A stretch of DNA of 64,000 nt from Desmodus rotundus (GCF_022682495.2 NC_071388.1:28442139-28506138), one strand, 5' to 3'; counted from the stretch's first letter, positions 35,561 to 47,199 are shown. The notes: generated by a model from the sequence alone, not told the origin. Numbers and translations are program-made.

Positions 35561-35774
35561 ACCATATTTGTCAGACTGTAAGATGCACTTTCCCCCCCAA
35601 ATTTGGGAGGAAAATGGGGGTGCATCTTATAGTCCAAATGTAGCTTACATTTACATTGGTGAAAATTATGTTATTTATGTTATTAAATATTTTACCACAT
35701 TTTTTGCTTAAAATTTTTTTTCTTATTTTCCTCCTCTAAAATCTAGGTGCATCTGATGGTCCAAAAAATACGGT
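35561..35774 (+). mobile_element. Compact MITE with 9-bp target duplication
   Basis: A 214-bp element with imperfect ~28-bp terminal inverted repeats (left ACCATATTTGTC..., right complement ACCGTATTTTTTGG...). Both ends lead into AGATGCAC. A further inverted copy of the same TATAAGATGCAC-type word lies at about 35,618-35,632, giving an internal hairpin with the left end. A perfect 9-bp direct repeat ATTTTTATT flanks it (35,552-35,560 and 35,775-35,783). There is no transposase frame. The 9-bp duplication fits Mutator-like or Merlin-like transposases better than hAT (8) or mariner (2); the family is not assigned. Confidence 0.8.
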
Positions 35775-36189
35775 ATTTTTATTGTATCACTTCATGAGGT
35801 CTAAAATATTTTCTGTGTGCTGATAACCCTTAAATCAGTCTTGACTTTTTTCAGTCTTACATTTCTTGACCGTTGGCTAACCATCTCTTTGATCTCTTCC
35901 TATATTCATATTCAACATTTGGTAAAACCTAACCTGATTCATAGCCCTACACTGACCACAGACCACACCCACTCTTAGGTGTTTTTTCTGTGAAGGACAC
36001 TAATCTTTCCTAGTCACCTATGCTAAAACTCATGTTATGCTTGGTCTCCTCTCTCTATACACTATTTCCATCATAACAAAACATTATTAAGTCTTAATGT
36101 TTTCATCTCTAGCGATAGAATGGCAGATACCCAGCATTATATACCACACTGCCTTGATTACAGCAGTTACATTGTAAGTCTTCATGTTA

Positions 36190-38300
36190 AGTACTATTAG
36201 TCCCCAACTTCGTTCTTTAATACTGTGTTGGTTACTCTGAGTGTTTTGCCTTTCCGTAAGAACCTTGGGATCAGTTTGTTGATATCCACAAATAACTTGC
36301 TGGGATTTTGATTGGGATTGTGTTTAATCTATAGATCAATTTGAGAAGATCTGACATTTTGACAACATTGAGTCTTCCTGTCCATGAACATGGAATATCT
36401 CTTCATTTATTTAGTTCTTACATTTTATTCATTAAGGTTTTGTAGTTTCTCTCATATAGATATTATACATATTTTGTTAGGTTTATACCTAAGTACTTCC
36501 TTTTGGGGGTGACTAATACAAATGTTATTGCATTTTAAATTTCCATGTCTACCTGTTTATTGTGGGTATATAGAAAGTAATTGACTTATCTACTTTGTGT
36601 CTTACAACCCTTTCATAATTGCTTATTAATTCCAGGAGATTCTATTCCTTTTTTTAAATTATTTTTTGTATAAACAACTATGTCACCTCTGAAGAAAAGC
36701 AGTTTTATTTCTTCCTTCTCACTATGTATACCTTTTATTTACTTTGTTCTTTTGTTGCGTTAGTTAGAACTTAAAGTACAATGTTGAAAAGAAGTGGTGA
36801 AAGGGGACAAACATCCTTACCTTATAACTGATTTAGTGGGAAAGTTTCAAGTTTCTCCCTATTCTGTATGATGCTAGCCACAGGGTTTTTGTAGATATTT
36901 TTTCTCAAGGTAAGGAAGTTCTCCTCTATTGCTAGTTTTCTGGAAGTTTTCAATATGAATGGTAAATATTAGATTTCATCAAACACTTTTTTCTGCATCT
37001 ATTAATGTAATAATTCATTTTTTCTTTTTTAAAGCCTGTTGATGTGGTAGATTATATCAACTGATTTCAAAAGTTGAACTAGTCTTGTATATTTGGGTTA
37101 AATTATATTTGGTTGTATTCATAATTATTTTATGAATTGTTGGATATTATTTAACATTTCATTAAGGATTTTGCATCCATGTTCATGAGATATATTGGTC
37201 TGTAGGATTTTTTTTCCCCTTGTAATTTATTTTTCTGGTTTTGTTATTAAGCTAAAGCAGGCCTGATAGAATGTGGAGGTATTATTTTCTCTGCTTCTGT
37301 CCTTTGAAGTATATTGTAAAGAATTGATATGATTTCCTCCTTAAATGTTTGGTAGATTCACCAGTGGATTTTTTTTTCTTTTTCCCACCTGCCACTCCCC
37401 ACCAGTGGATCTTTCTGGGTCAAGTGTTTTCTGTTTTGGAAAAATATTAATTACTTAATTCCTTTAAATAAAGACAAATTGTGTCTTTTAAGGAATTGGT
37501 CCATTTTACCTAGGTTATCAAATTTGTGGGTATATGGTTCCTCATAGTATTACTTTTTTATTCTTTTAATTTGTAGAAGATTTATATTGGTGTCATATTC
37601 TCACTTCTGATATTAGATACTTTTGTTTTTGCTTTTTTTTTTTCTTATTTAGCCTGGCTAGAGTTTTACTGATTTTAGTTATCTTTTCAAAGAATCAGCT
37701 TTTGGTTGTGTTGATTTTATTTATTTGTTTCCTGTTTTTAATTGTATTGATTTCTGCTCTAATTCTTCTTTTCCTTTTGCTTAATTTGCATTTACTGCAC
37801 TCTACTTTATCTAGTACCTTAATTCGAAAACTTATTGTTGATTTTAGATCCCTTTTCTCCTCCCCCCATTATTCCTCTCCCTGCTCCCCTCTGGTTACTG
37901 TCAGTTTGTTCTTTACTTCAGTATCTCTGGTTATATTCTGCGTGCTTGTTTGTTTTGTTGACTAGGTTCCACTTATAGGTGAGAGCATTTGGTGTAGTTG
38001 TGCATTCAAAGCTGTAAATTTCACTGTAAGCACTGTTTTTGTCTCTGCATCTCACCAATTTAGATAAGTTGTGTTTTCATTTTCATTTAATTCAAAATAT
38101 TTAAAATTTTTTCTTGATAGTTCTTTTTTGACCCATGTGTTATCTACATACCTGCTGTTTAATCTTTACATATTTTGGGACTTTTACAGGAGACTGTATG
38201 TCATTCTTTTTTAGTTTAACTCCATTTTCCTGTGGGTCGGGAGCTGATATTTTATGTTTTCTTTTAAAATGATGTTGATGCTCTCTTCTTTTAAAGGTTG
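36190..38300 (-). mobile_element. L1 LINE fragment, ORF2 region (antisense)
   Basis: The plus strand matches the reverse complement of L1 ORF2 in collinear order for about 2 kb: 'GATTGTGTTTAATCTATAGA', 'TTTTTCTGCATCTATTAATG', 'TTTAAATGTTTGGTAGATTC', 'TTTATCTAGTACC', 'AAGCTGTAAATTTCACTG'. Many frame breaks, 5' and 3' ends missing. A short stretch at about 37,855-38,000 (CCCCATTATTCCTCTCCCTG...) looks like a second L1 3' end inserted within it. Open frames on the plus strand are chance. Confidence 0.85.
37370..37399 (-). mobile_element. 30-bp A-tailed micro-insertion inside the L1
   Basis: CACCAGTGGAT occurs perfectly at 37,359-37,369 and 37,400-37,410. Between the copies are 30 bases that read on the minus strand as GGGGAGTGGCAGGTGGG followed by an A-rich tail. 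The L1 sequence continues smoothly across the pair, so this is an inserted, extremely 5'-truncated retrotransposition product. Confidence 0.75.
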
Positions 38301-38524
38301 GCTTTGAGTGTCCATGCACTAAACCAGGAGTCTTATGATTTATTTATGTGATTATATGAAGATTTTTCAGGCAGTATAATTTAATTTGTACATGAAGGTG
38401 TATACTCCCATATGGTTCCATTGAGGGACAGTTGTTTTCCACTGATGAAAGATTTCTAGTTTCTCATGTAAAGTATTTCTCCAGAACCCCTATAATCACT
38501 GAACACCATTCTTCTTTAATTCCT
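38300..38524. other. Intergenic, unassigned
   Basis: Follows the L1; no assignment possible. Confidence 0.35.
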
Positions 38525-38533
38525 CAATATGCT

Positions 38534-38569
38534 GTACTTAAGGAAAATAAATTAAATTAAAAAAAAAAG
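38534..38569 (+). mobile_element. 36-bp A-tailed micro-insertion
   Basis: CAATATGCT at 38,525-38,533 and 38,570-38,578 flanks GTACTTAAGG plus an A/T-rich, A-ending tail. This has the same architecture as the 37.37-kb insertion but on the opposite strand. A 9-bp duplication in AT-rich DNA is somewhat less certain. Confidence 0.55.
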
Positions 38570-39249
38570 CAATATGCTCCCACATTCTTTTTTCTGCTTG
38601 ATATTTCAACTTATAAATAAATTATAGAAATACTTCCTGAACAATATTGAATGGATTTGAAATATACATTTCAGGGCATTTCATATTTTTTAAATCCTCT
38701 ATATTTTTATTGTTTTAAACTTGTTTTTTGAATTAATTATGTTGCAAAGCCACTATTCTCTGACATTATGTCATGGAGCTTTCACGTGCCCTATTTTAAC
38801 CGGACACGCCAAAGTTAATAGCTCATATTATACTGTGATTTCTTACAGGGAGGTTTCTCTATCAGCAGATGAGCATCACTGGAAATCTTTCCTGAACTTG
38901 AATGTCTCACGTTAGTTCCCCAAAAGCACTGTATCTTGGGGAGAAGTCTAGCAGGCTCTTCAATCAGCCCTTCTGGTGATTCTGACAGAACTATGCTTTG
39001 AGAACCAAGAGTTTGTAGCATGAGATGCAAGCATTTGTTATAAAATAACAAAGAGAGGCTTGACTTTTTAAATGTAATTCTTTTCTTCTAAATTTCTGTT
39101 ATTTGGATTTTTTTTTCTGTCAGGTTTCTATTATTGTCCATGATTTCTGTTTCTCGCCTTGCTGAAGTGTTTAGAATTGGAATTGTTAAGAATTCTTTAG
39201 TATGTTTCCTCTTGTTCTCTCCATGAACTGAAATTTCTATTCAATAATG

Positions 39250-39420
39250 ACAAGCCTGAGTTTAAATCTCTTTTATGTCATTAATTATGTTACTTTGGGA
39301 AGGTGGCTTGATTTTTCTGAGTCTTAGTTTCATTGTACGTAAAATGGCAATGTTACTTTGTAGATATTTTGTGAGGACTAAATGATGTAATTTATGTCAA
39401 TTAGTGAAATGCCTATTATT
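39250..39420 (+). repeat. MIR SINE fossil
   Basis: 'TTACTTTGGGAAGGTGGCTT', 'TGAGTCTTAGTTTCATTGTA', CGTAAAATGGCAATG are in MIR sense order. Confidence 0.7.
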
Positions 39421-39542
39421 TGCCTTTCTGGATGTGTAATAATATATGAAAGTAACTGGAGTCTGTTAGATGGGATACAAAAGTTATTAACTGTCAATGC
39501 TGTTATTATAGCCAATACTTGGAACATTGATATTCAGGGATA

Positions 39543-40160
39543 ATGTGAGGGAGGACCCCAAAAATGGAATTCATAAAAAAGTATGTATTTATTCTTACAT
39601 GTTTAAACTTCAGTCAGCTTCAAAGTACTCTCCATGTGATACCAGATCCCTATCAAGGCATTTTTTCCACTGCTCAAAGCAGTTTTTAAAGTTGTCAATT
39701 TTGATGCCTTTTTTGTTTGTTTGTTTGTTTCACCTCTTCCACATTGGCAGCGTTTCCTTTTGAGGACTCTTGTCATCTAGGGAAACAAACAAAAACATCA
39801 CTTGAGTTGAGATTGGGTGAATAAGGAAGGTGAGGCACAGGGGTCATGCTGTTTTGGTTAAAAACTGAACATTCAACACAGTGTGGGCAGGTGTGTTCAT
39901 AAATCATCCATCATGAAATGGGAAAACGTGTTGAAAGAGCCTTCAAAAAATTTGCTAAAATGCAGGTGGGAGGGGGTGTGCAGGGCACAGGGGAATAAAA
40001 AGAAATTTGCTAAAGCCAAACACAGCCTTTCACAACAACACCACTTGGTGTGCCGACACCTTTGGGCTCCCAGAACACTCATGTAGTGGGGGAAGCCTGT
40101 CCTGCAAGAGGCCCAACCAACAGAAGATAATTCCATTTGGGGGGCTTCCTCCTCGTATGT
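39543..40160 (-). mobile_element. Second mariner (Tc1/mariner) remnant
   Basis: Inverted ends (GAGGGAGGACCCC on the left; complement of the right end GAGGAGGAAGCCC) are followed by TGGAATT on both sides. TA dinucleotides flank the element at 39,541-39,542 and 40,161-40,162. On the minus strand, transposase-like parts are visible near 39,610-39,860: YSPNLNSSD, LKGKRCQ, FEQWKKCLDR and YFEAD. Stops and frameshifts break the frame. The right part has no recognisable catalytic domain, so this is an internally deleted copy of about 0.6 kb. Confidence 0.8.
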
Positions 40161-40164
40161 TATA

Positions 40165-41125
40165 ACATCATTGAAACATATCCCTTCATATTTATTTTCT
40201 AATGGTTTTTAATTGTCTTAAAGTATTACTATATACCAAATGTTTGTTCTGTTAGAAATTCTGGACCCATCTATAATGGTAAATCATTAGTTTCCAAGCT
40301 TACCAATTACTTTTTACATTTTCCCCCTAACTTAAAACAACTTTGTCTCTTAACCACAGCATTGTATGTGCATCCTCATTTTAAATCTATCACTCCCTAT
40401 TTCCTCCCTTTGACTCATTCTCTAGTGTCTTTGAATATCTCATGCCTTAGTAATTACAGCATCCTTAGTTCAGCTAAGATGGGCAAGTATATCATTATGT
40501 TTAAAGTACAGATCCATACAGACAGCTAGGAGATCATGGGTTATTTTTTCCTTTGTTTGATAAAAATTCTTCAGGTTGTACTATAGTTCTGTCGAACAAA
40601 AGAAATGCCATTGAAACATTTAGCATTAAGTTCCACATTTCGTTTTAAGTTAACTTTCTTAGGTTGACAACAAAATTCATAGCTTGTTGATTGGGCTTTC
40701 TGAAATGATAAAACAGTGATAAAAATTGTGAAAAGGATGACTACTAGAGACAATAAAAAATTCTTAGTTGATGCAAAGGGTAGGAAAACAATAATTAGAC
40801 TAATTTTAGAAAGTTAACAGATATGAAAGGTATGCATTTAATACCTCTTTAAAAATTGAAATCTTCCTTTGTCTTAAAACATAGATATATCTGTTGTCTT
40901 ACAATTTTTTATCTTGACATGCTATCCCAATTTTTAAGTCTTTATAGCTCATTGCTTTACAGTCAGGTGGTGTGATGCTTTCTAATTCCACTCGCCTCCT
41001 TCACATTTCTTAATTTCATGAATTCTCTCTTCCAACCCAGACCTCCGAGACCACCGCTCTCAGGAAAGGTCAGCTCCTGGCACAGGCAGGAATCATCTTT
41101 TTCAGGCATCACCTTTCCTTAACAC
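40165..41125. other. Intergenic, no gene or clear repeat
   Basis: AT-rich; nothing recognisable. Confidence 0.45.
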
Positions 41126-41129
41126 AGCG

Positions 41130-41315
41130 GAGCGGGTTGCAAACAGTGTGGAAAGAGACCACAGAGACCACTTGGTGGAAGAATTTATTTTACAGATGAA
41201 GAACCCCAAACCTAGAGAGGCTAAGTGACCTAATCAAAGTCCTTTCACATGTTAGTGATTGCAGCAAAGTAGAATTTCTGTGCCCTGATTCCTAATTCAG
41301 AGTAGTCATATGATT
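41130..41315 (-). repeat. MIR SINE fossil
   Basis: 'TTTTACAGATGAAGAACCCC', 'AACCTAGAGAGGCTAAGTGA', 'CCTAATCAAAGTCCTTTCAC': antisense MIR. Confidence 0.8.
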
Positions 41316-41404
41316 AAAAACTAACTTTGTAGTTCTAGAGGTAGAGATAAAATAACATTTTTTTTTTCCTGTACAAGAATGAGTGTTTAATAAGTTTGGT
41401 GATA

Positions 41405-41565
41405 TGGAGCAACCCAGTGCTTACTGTGTACCAAAGACTTACTGAATGCTGTCTTGAGTGGTTGACTTTGTTTAATCCTTACAGCAATCCTACAAGGTTA
41501 GGAATGTTAATATCCCAATTTTACAGATAGGGGAAATGAGGCTGGTAACAAATAGCCTGCCTAAT
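41405..41565 (-). repeat. MIR SINE fossil
   Basis: 'GTGCTTACTGTGTACCAAAG', 'TTTAATCCTTACAGCAATCC', 'CCCAATTTTACAGATAGGGG': antisense MIR, 5' end to core. Confidence 0.8.
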
Positions 41566-41569
41566 ACCA

Positions 41570-42425
41570 AACTAAGTCATGGACACTCATAAACTGCATA
41601 AACAATGATAAAAAGAAACACATCCAGTCTTTTTAGTTAAAGGCTGCCTGTGGGTGGCCAGGGCGCTGAGCTCGTTCTTATCTGATCAGGGATGCAGAGA
41701 CGCAGGAGTGGGAAAAGCAGTGTTAGCCTTGTTAGGTCTCAGTGGGTGTCTCAGTCTTGGCAAACATCAGACACGTGTCCTGTAGCCTCGGCCTCAGGGT
41801 TATTTCCCTTCTCCTGCACTATCTTATCACCTTAACAGTACCTAACCCATGCCCCTTGCACAGTGTATGTAAATTTGTATTAAAACGAAAAATTGAATGT
41901 CACTATTTGCTAAAATCTATTATACAGTGGTAAAGAAAACACAGTCCCCAAAATACTAGGAGCAAGGGGAATGGTCTAAGCACTCTCGTCCCACAAAGAA
42001 ACCAGCATTCACTCTCACGCCACCAGAGTCTCCATAATCTAGTGCTGCTACTAATTCAACCTCCATCCCTGTATTCCCTCCACATTACTTTTCAATATGC
42101 TCTCACTGCATTACACGCTGACAAGCAACCCAGTATACTAAAACATATAATCATTTTAACTTCTGTGCCATCGGCCCATTAATTCCAGCAACACTCATTG
42201 AATACCTATTAAAGGAAGACACCTAGCTCAACCAAAGACATAAAATGAAGAAGACACAGTTCTGATCTTTTTAATTCTACTTATAAACTATTATAAATAT
42301 ATTAATAATGCTAATAAAGGAACTAGCTTAAATATCATAATTATTATAAAGTAGCACTATGCACCTATTATTACAGACATTTTATATATATTATTATATA
42401 AAATATTTTATAGTATCGTGTAGTT
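41570..42425. other. Intergenic, unassigned
   Basis: No gene or firm repeat seen. 42,290-42,430 is a tract of very low complexity (ATTATTATA). Confidence 0.4.
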
Positions 42426-42439
42426 TACATGTACCAGCT

Positions 42440-42604
42440 ACCATGTTGTACATAGGCTAGTTCAGTAAGCCCTGTGAGATAGGTATTACGAGTCCCATTT
42501 TATGCAAAAACAAGGTGAGGCTCGTGTGGGTTAGGGGTTATTGAAAGTTGCAGAGCAGGTGTGCAGTAGAGACAAGAATGAGGAGTGAAGACCTGTGTTG
42601 CAGC
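42440..42604 (-). repeat. MIR-like SINE fossil
   Basis: 'AGTCCCATTTTATGCAAAAA', 'AGGTGAGGCTCGTG', 'GAGTGAAGACCTGTGTTG' are in antisense MIR order, ending where the L1 begins. Confidence 0.55.
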
Positions 42605-43388
42605 CTTGAAAAACAGTATGGAGTTCCCTCAAAAAAAAAAAAAAAAACTGTCTTATGGCCCAAACTTAGGAGGTAGAAGGAAAATTGGGAAAGTGGGAAA
42701 GTGATCCCACTTCTGGGAATTTATCTGAAAAAACTCAAAACACTAATTTGAAAGAATATATGGACCTCTATGTTCATTGTAGTATCATTTAAAATATCCA
42801 AGATTTGAAAGTAGCCCAAGTGTCTATCAGTAGATGAATAGATTAAAAAGCTGTGGTAAATTTACACAATGGAATACTACTTGAATGAAAAGAAGGAAGA
42901 CATTTTACCTTTTGTGACAGTGTGGATGGAACTAGAGAGCATTATGCTAAATGAAATAAGCCAGTTAGGTAAAGACAAATACCGCATGATTTCACTCAAA
43001 TGTGGAAGCTAATGAACAAACTGGACTAACAAGCAAAATAGATACAGACTCAGAAAGCAGGCTGGCAGCTGTTGGGGTGGTGGAGCTGGGTGGGTGAAGG
43101 TATTGAGCAAAAAGAGAAAATTAAAAGAAAAAATAGAAAGAACTCATGGTCATGGATGATAGTGTGGTGATTGCTGGGGGAGCTGGGAGTGGGGGGGAGG
43201 TGGAGGAGGGTGTAGGGGGAATAAATGGTGATGGATGGAGACTTGACCTGGGCAGGTGAACACACAACACAGTGTGCAGATGATGTGTTAGAGAATTGTA
43301 CACCTGAAACTTGAATAAATCTGTTAACCCTGTAATTAAATCTGTCAACAAATTAAATTACAAAAGAAAGTTGCAAAAAAAAAAAAAT
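42605..43388 (+). mobile_element. L1 LINE, 5'-truncated 3' end with poly-A
   Basis: Words of the L1 ORF2 tail/3' UTR in sense order: 'AACAGTATGGAGTTCCCTCA', 'CACTTCTGGGAATTTATC', 'GTGTCTATCAGTAGATGAAT', 'CACAATGGAATACTACTTGA', 'TGCTAAATGAAATAAGCCAG', 'CATGATTTCACTCAAATGTG', 'TTGTACACCTGAAACTTG'. It ends in an A run at 43,375-43,387. A G-rich segment at 43,150-43,220 belongs to the 3' UTR. The 3' UTR is less diverged than L2/MIR, so this is a mid-age copy. Confidence 0.85.
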
Positions 43389-44084
43389 CAACAAGAGCAA
43401 TCCAACCCAAAACTTGTGCTTTTCCTATTTCATTATGGCACCTCTCTGGTGTTGCTAAAGCAAAGGTCAGATTTTTGGTCACTCTACTTGGAGATTTAGG
43501 GGAAGATTTCAATAGAGGTTGTATGTAAACAAGGTCTGAAAGATAAGTAGGAATTCTGAAAATAAGAAAGTTTATTTCAACCTCCAAAAAAGACCTAAAG
43601 GGTGTGGTGGGGAAGTTGTTGGTCTGTAGCTTTATGGCCCTGTTGTGTAGGATGTTCTACTGAAGTATTTGCAGCCTAATTCTGCTATAGCCAGTGAAAT
43701 AGATGAATGGACCTGGAGTTTAAACATATTTTAAATGAAAAAAACACCTATTTTTACAAGACTATTTGAATTTATTTGGTGCAAATATTGCTTAATAATG
43801 GAACAGTAAGTTTTTGGAGAACAGGGTTTATATTATTTAATTATTACATGGGGTTTTGTACAACAGCCCAGAAAAGATGTATTAAATTAAAAAAAGAAAC
43901 AGACTGGATTATGGAATTAGGAAGTTCTTTGGTCTACTTGTACAGCAAATAGTAAAAATAACATTACTACTAATAATATAATAAAAATGCAAATATGGTT
44001 TCTGAGGTTAGCATTGCATCTTTGCCATTGGCCTCACTAGCGTATTTCAAAAATGACTCACTTCTTTGAAACCGCTATTCAGTT
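43389..44084. other. Intergenic, nothing assigned
   Basis: No gene or clear repeat. Confidence 0.4.
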
Positions 44085-45305
44085 TTTGTCATTTTAGATT
44101 TACTTGCATTTTCCAAAATTTGTATTAATGGAATCATACAGTATAAACTCTGTTTTTGTCTAGTCTTTTTCACTCAATATGATTATTTTGAAGCTTGTCC
44201 ATGTTGTTGCATGCACCAACAGTTTACTTTTTATTGCTAAGCAGTGTTTCTTTGTATGGATATACCACCCTTTGTGTATCCATTTGCCTGTTGATTGCTG
44301 TTTGTGTTTTTCTGTTGGTGAGGCGATTGCTATTACAGTGCAGTTGCTCTGAACATCCACGTACAATTTACTACATTAACATATTCTTAACTTTCTAGGG
44401 GCAAATAAGAATAGAATGGCTGGATCATATGGAAAGTGTATGCTCAATGTTTTAGGAAACTGCAAAGCTGTTTTCTAAATTATTTGTGCAACTTTATTTT
44501 CCTACCAGTAGAGTATGAGAATTCTAGTTGCTCCATCTCATCCATAGTACTTGGTGTTGCCAGTCTTCTAAAAGTTATCTAGTCTGATATGTTACAGTGA
44601 TATCTCATTATGGTATTAATTTGTATTTTCTTAATGCCAAATGTCGTTGAGCATCTTTTCGTAAGTTTAGACTTTACCTATATATCTTCTTTTTTATTAC
44701 ATTTTCCCAAGCCTTTGCCATCTGTATATGTTTCATGGTAAAGTGTCTGTTCAAATCTTTTGACCACATTTTTTAATAAATATTTTATTTATTCATTTTT
44801 AGAGAGGGGTAAGGGAGGAGGTAAGGGAGGGAGAAAGAGAGGGAGAGAAACATCCATCAGTTGCCTCTTGCATGCCCCCAAGTGAGTACCTGGCCCGAGA
44901 CCCAGGCCTATGCTCTGACCAGAAATCTAACTGGAGACCTTTCGGTCTCCAGAATGACACCTAATCTGCTGAGTGACCTCAGCTATGCAGCCTGTTTCTT
45001 TGTAAGTTAGGTTGCTTGTTTTCTTATCATTGCGTATTGGGAGTTCTCTTTGTATTCTGGACACGAGTCCTTTATTAGATACATGTTATACACATATTGT
45101 CTCCCTGTCAGTGACTTGTCTTTTCATTTTTTAAACATTGCCCTAAACAGCAGAAGTTTTTAATTGTGATAAAGTTAAAATGATCAACTTGATATTTTAT
45201 TGATCCTAATTTTAGTATTTTATCTAAGATACCTCTACCTAAATCAAGGGTACAAATATTTTTGTCTATGATTTTTTAGAAATTGTATTATTTTAATTTT
45301 CACAT
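44085..45305 (-). mobile_element. L1M-type LINE 3' part (antisense), with nested SINE
   Basis: Collinear with the reverse complement of an L1M 3' region: 'GAATCATACAGTATAAACTC', 'CCATGTTGTTGCATGCACCA', 'GAATGGCTGGATCATATGG', 'ATATCTCATTATGGTATTAA', 'GAGCATCTTTTCG', 'GGAGTTCTCTTTGTATTCTG', 'GACACGAGTCCTTTATTAGA'. A Ves SINE interrupts it at about 44,770-44,990, after which the L1 sequence resumes, so the L1 is older. Confidence 0.85.
44770..44990 (-). mobile_element. Ves-type bat SINE (copy 3), nested in L1
   Basis: The A-rich end TATTTTATTTATTCATTTTTAG on plus is followed by AGAGAGGGAGAGAAACAT and a diverged head near 44,985. I could not fix a target duplication. It splits the L1M element. 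Confidence 0.9.
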
Positions 45306-45309
45306 TTAA

Positions 45310-46975
45310 ATCTTAAATGAAATTGAATTAATCTTTATATGTGGTGTTATTATGAATTAAAGTTTTTTTCTCTTGATTTTTTCCTGTTTCTCAAATATTA
45401 CTGTCCTTAACTGCCTGATGTCTAGTGTCTTACAAACCTGTATTTTTTCTGAGTTGTTTGTAGCAGGTGGAAAGGTAAATTTGATATTACTTGATTTTGG
45501 CCAGAGCAGCTGTCAAGAAGTTCACTTTTAATTACTGAACAGAAACTGGATTTTTGTGATGCAAAATAACTTTCTATTATTTGAGAGTGAGCTAAAAACT
45601 GTGAGAAACAGTGTCAGTTTGTATTCAAAGATAGAGGAAGGGAGAGCCCATTAATGCAATGTAACAGGGGTGAGGCACCAAAAACATAATTTTCCTTCTA
45701 GCTCCTAAGTTTGAACGAGGCTAATAACCAAATTTAATGTGGGATAGATGAGCAGGAGAGAATACCCCAGTTTGTTTTAGAGACGTGTGTGTGGAGGTGT
45801 TATAAGGTATGACATCCAAAGAGCCATTGGTCTGCTCAGGTTTATACGCTCTTCTGGAGCTAAGAAAAATGGGGTCTGCGGTTTGGGGCTTAACAGTGCT
45901 GGGAGGCAATTTCCATAGAGATGGAAAAGCAAACGTTTAGTGAACAAATGTTTGCTGGGCCAGCTTGGACAATGGGACACAGGGAGCACTTTGATTAGAG
46001 GATCCTTACTGGGTTTCTCTCTGTGTACCAAACGTAGTTTACATGAAACTATAGTTACCTGTGATGATATCTGCCTTCTTGGAGTAGTTCCTCCATCTCA
46101 AGTTCTTTTAGGTGGTTAGGGGGAAGGTCACATGTTTTTCTCTGAGCCTTTTACTCCTTAGTAACCAGATTAAAATCAATATCTGAAAAGGCATATTTTG
46201 AGGTGGCAGAATTGCTTCCCTTCACAGCGCAGTGAGAGACAAACATGAATTATCTGCCGAGTCCCCAGTTTTACATGTAGGGGGTACATTACCTCCATAG
46301 CAGAACACTGATTTATTCACTTTTAAAAGAAGTTGATATTTGAGGCATTAATTAATGTTTGAAAATGAGGAGTTGTTTCCCATATGATGCATATTAATAA
46401 TGGCCTTTCCAATCCTTCCACGTGCGTCTGGGAAGTCTCAAGAATTCTTCCAGCCAATGATTCCAACATTGAGGGAATTAGAAACATCTTCTAAACATAA
46501 TCCAATATAATCAAAATTGACATTTGCTTCTTTAAAAGCATAGAGTATTAAAGAAAATGAAAATTCTGATTTCAAATGCCATTTTGAAATGTCACAAGAC
46601 TACCTATTTTCTTCTTCTCAAGCCATTTCCTTTCTTTTGTTGAAGTGGTCTCACTTTTTAAATTTCTCCCATATTTAAATCACAGATTTACATCTTTTTC
46701 TAAAAGTCTGTATGAAAATCATCTTAAAAAGAAATCCATTTTTTCTCTGATAGTAGGAAGATTAACCTCTTGTTTATTCATTCAACTTGTGACTACATTA
46801 TGAGAAAACTGGGAGACTAAATCCTGCTCGTTCACAGGCAAGAAGTGAATTCGCTGAGAGGGTGTCAGTGTTGGTCACTGAGATCCAGGGACGGTCCACA
46901 TTGCTGTACTAAAATTGATTATTTTTTTATCATTTGATAGTCTCTGAAAAGTTTTCAGATGAACTAGAGGTCATT
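45310..46975. other. Intergenic, unassigned
   Basis: 45,720-46,150 is GC-elevated and may be an old LTR or L1 3' UTR; I could not assign it. No gene seen. Confidence 0.4.
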
Positions 46976-46978
46976 TTT

Positions 46979-47182
46979 TAAAGACTTTATTTACTTATTT
47001 CTAGAGAGAGGGGAAGGGAGGGAGAAGGAGAGGGAGAGAAACATCAGTGGGTGGTTGCCTCTCACATGGTCCCCACTGAGGACCTGGCCCGTGACCCAGG
47101 CATGTGCCCTGACTGGGAATTGAACCAGCGATCCTTTGGTCCACAGGCCCGTGCTCAATCCACTGAGCCACACCGGCCAGGG
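46979..47182 (-). mobile_element. Ves-type bat SINE (copy 4)
   Basis: A full-length, low-divergence copy with AGAGAGGGGAAGGGAGGGAG, GGACCTGGCCCGTGACCC, CTGACTGGGAATTGAACC and CCACACCGGCCAGGGC. It is flanked by CTAGAGGTCATTTTT at 46,964-46,978 and 47,183-47,197. The perfect duplication indicates a relatively young insertion. Confidence 0.97.
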
Positions 47183-47199
47183 CTAGAGGTCATTTTTCG

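Noticed and set aside
37702..37965. 87-codon hydrophobic frame resembling a membrane protein
   Set aside because: It lies on the wrong strand of an L1 ORF2 fragment; T-rich antisense gives Leu/Phe/Ile-rich frames.
42543..43375. GAAAGTTGCA occurs both upstream and just before the poly-A of the 42.6-kb L1, as if a target duplication
   Set aside because: The MIR-like repeat appears to continue past the first copy to the L1 start, so the match is probably chance.
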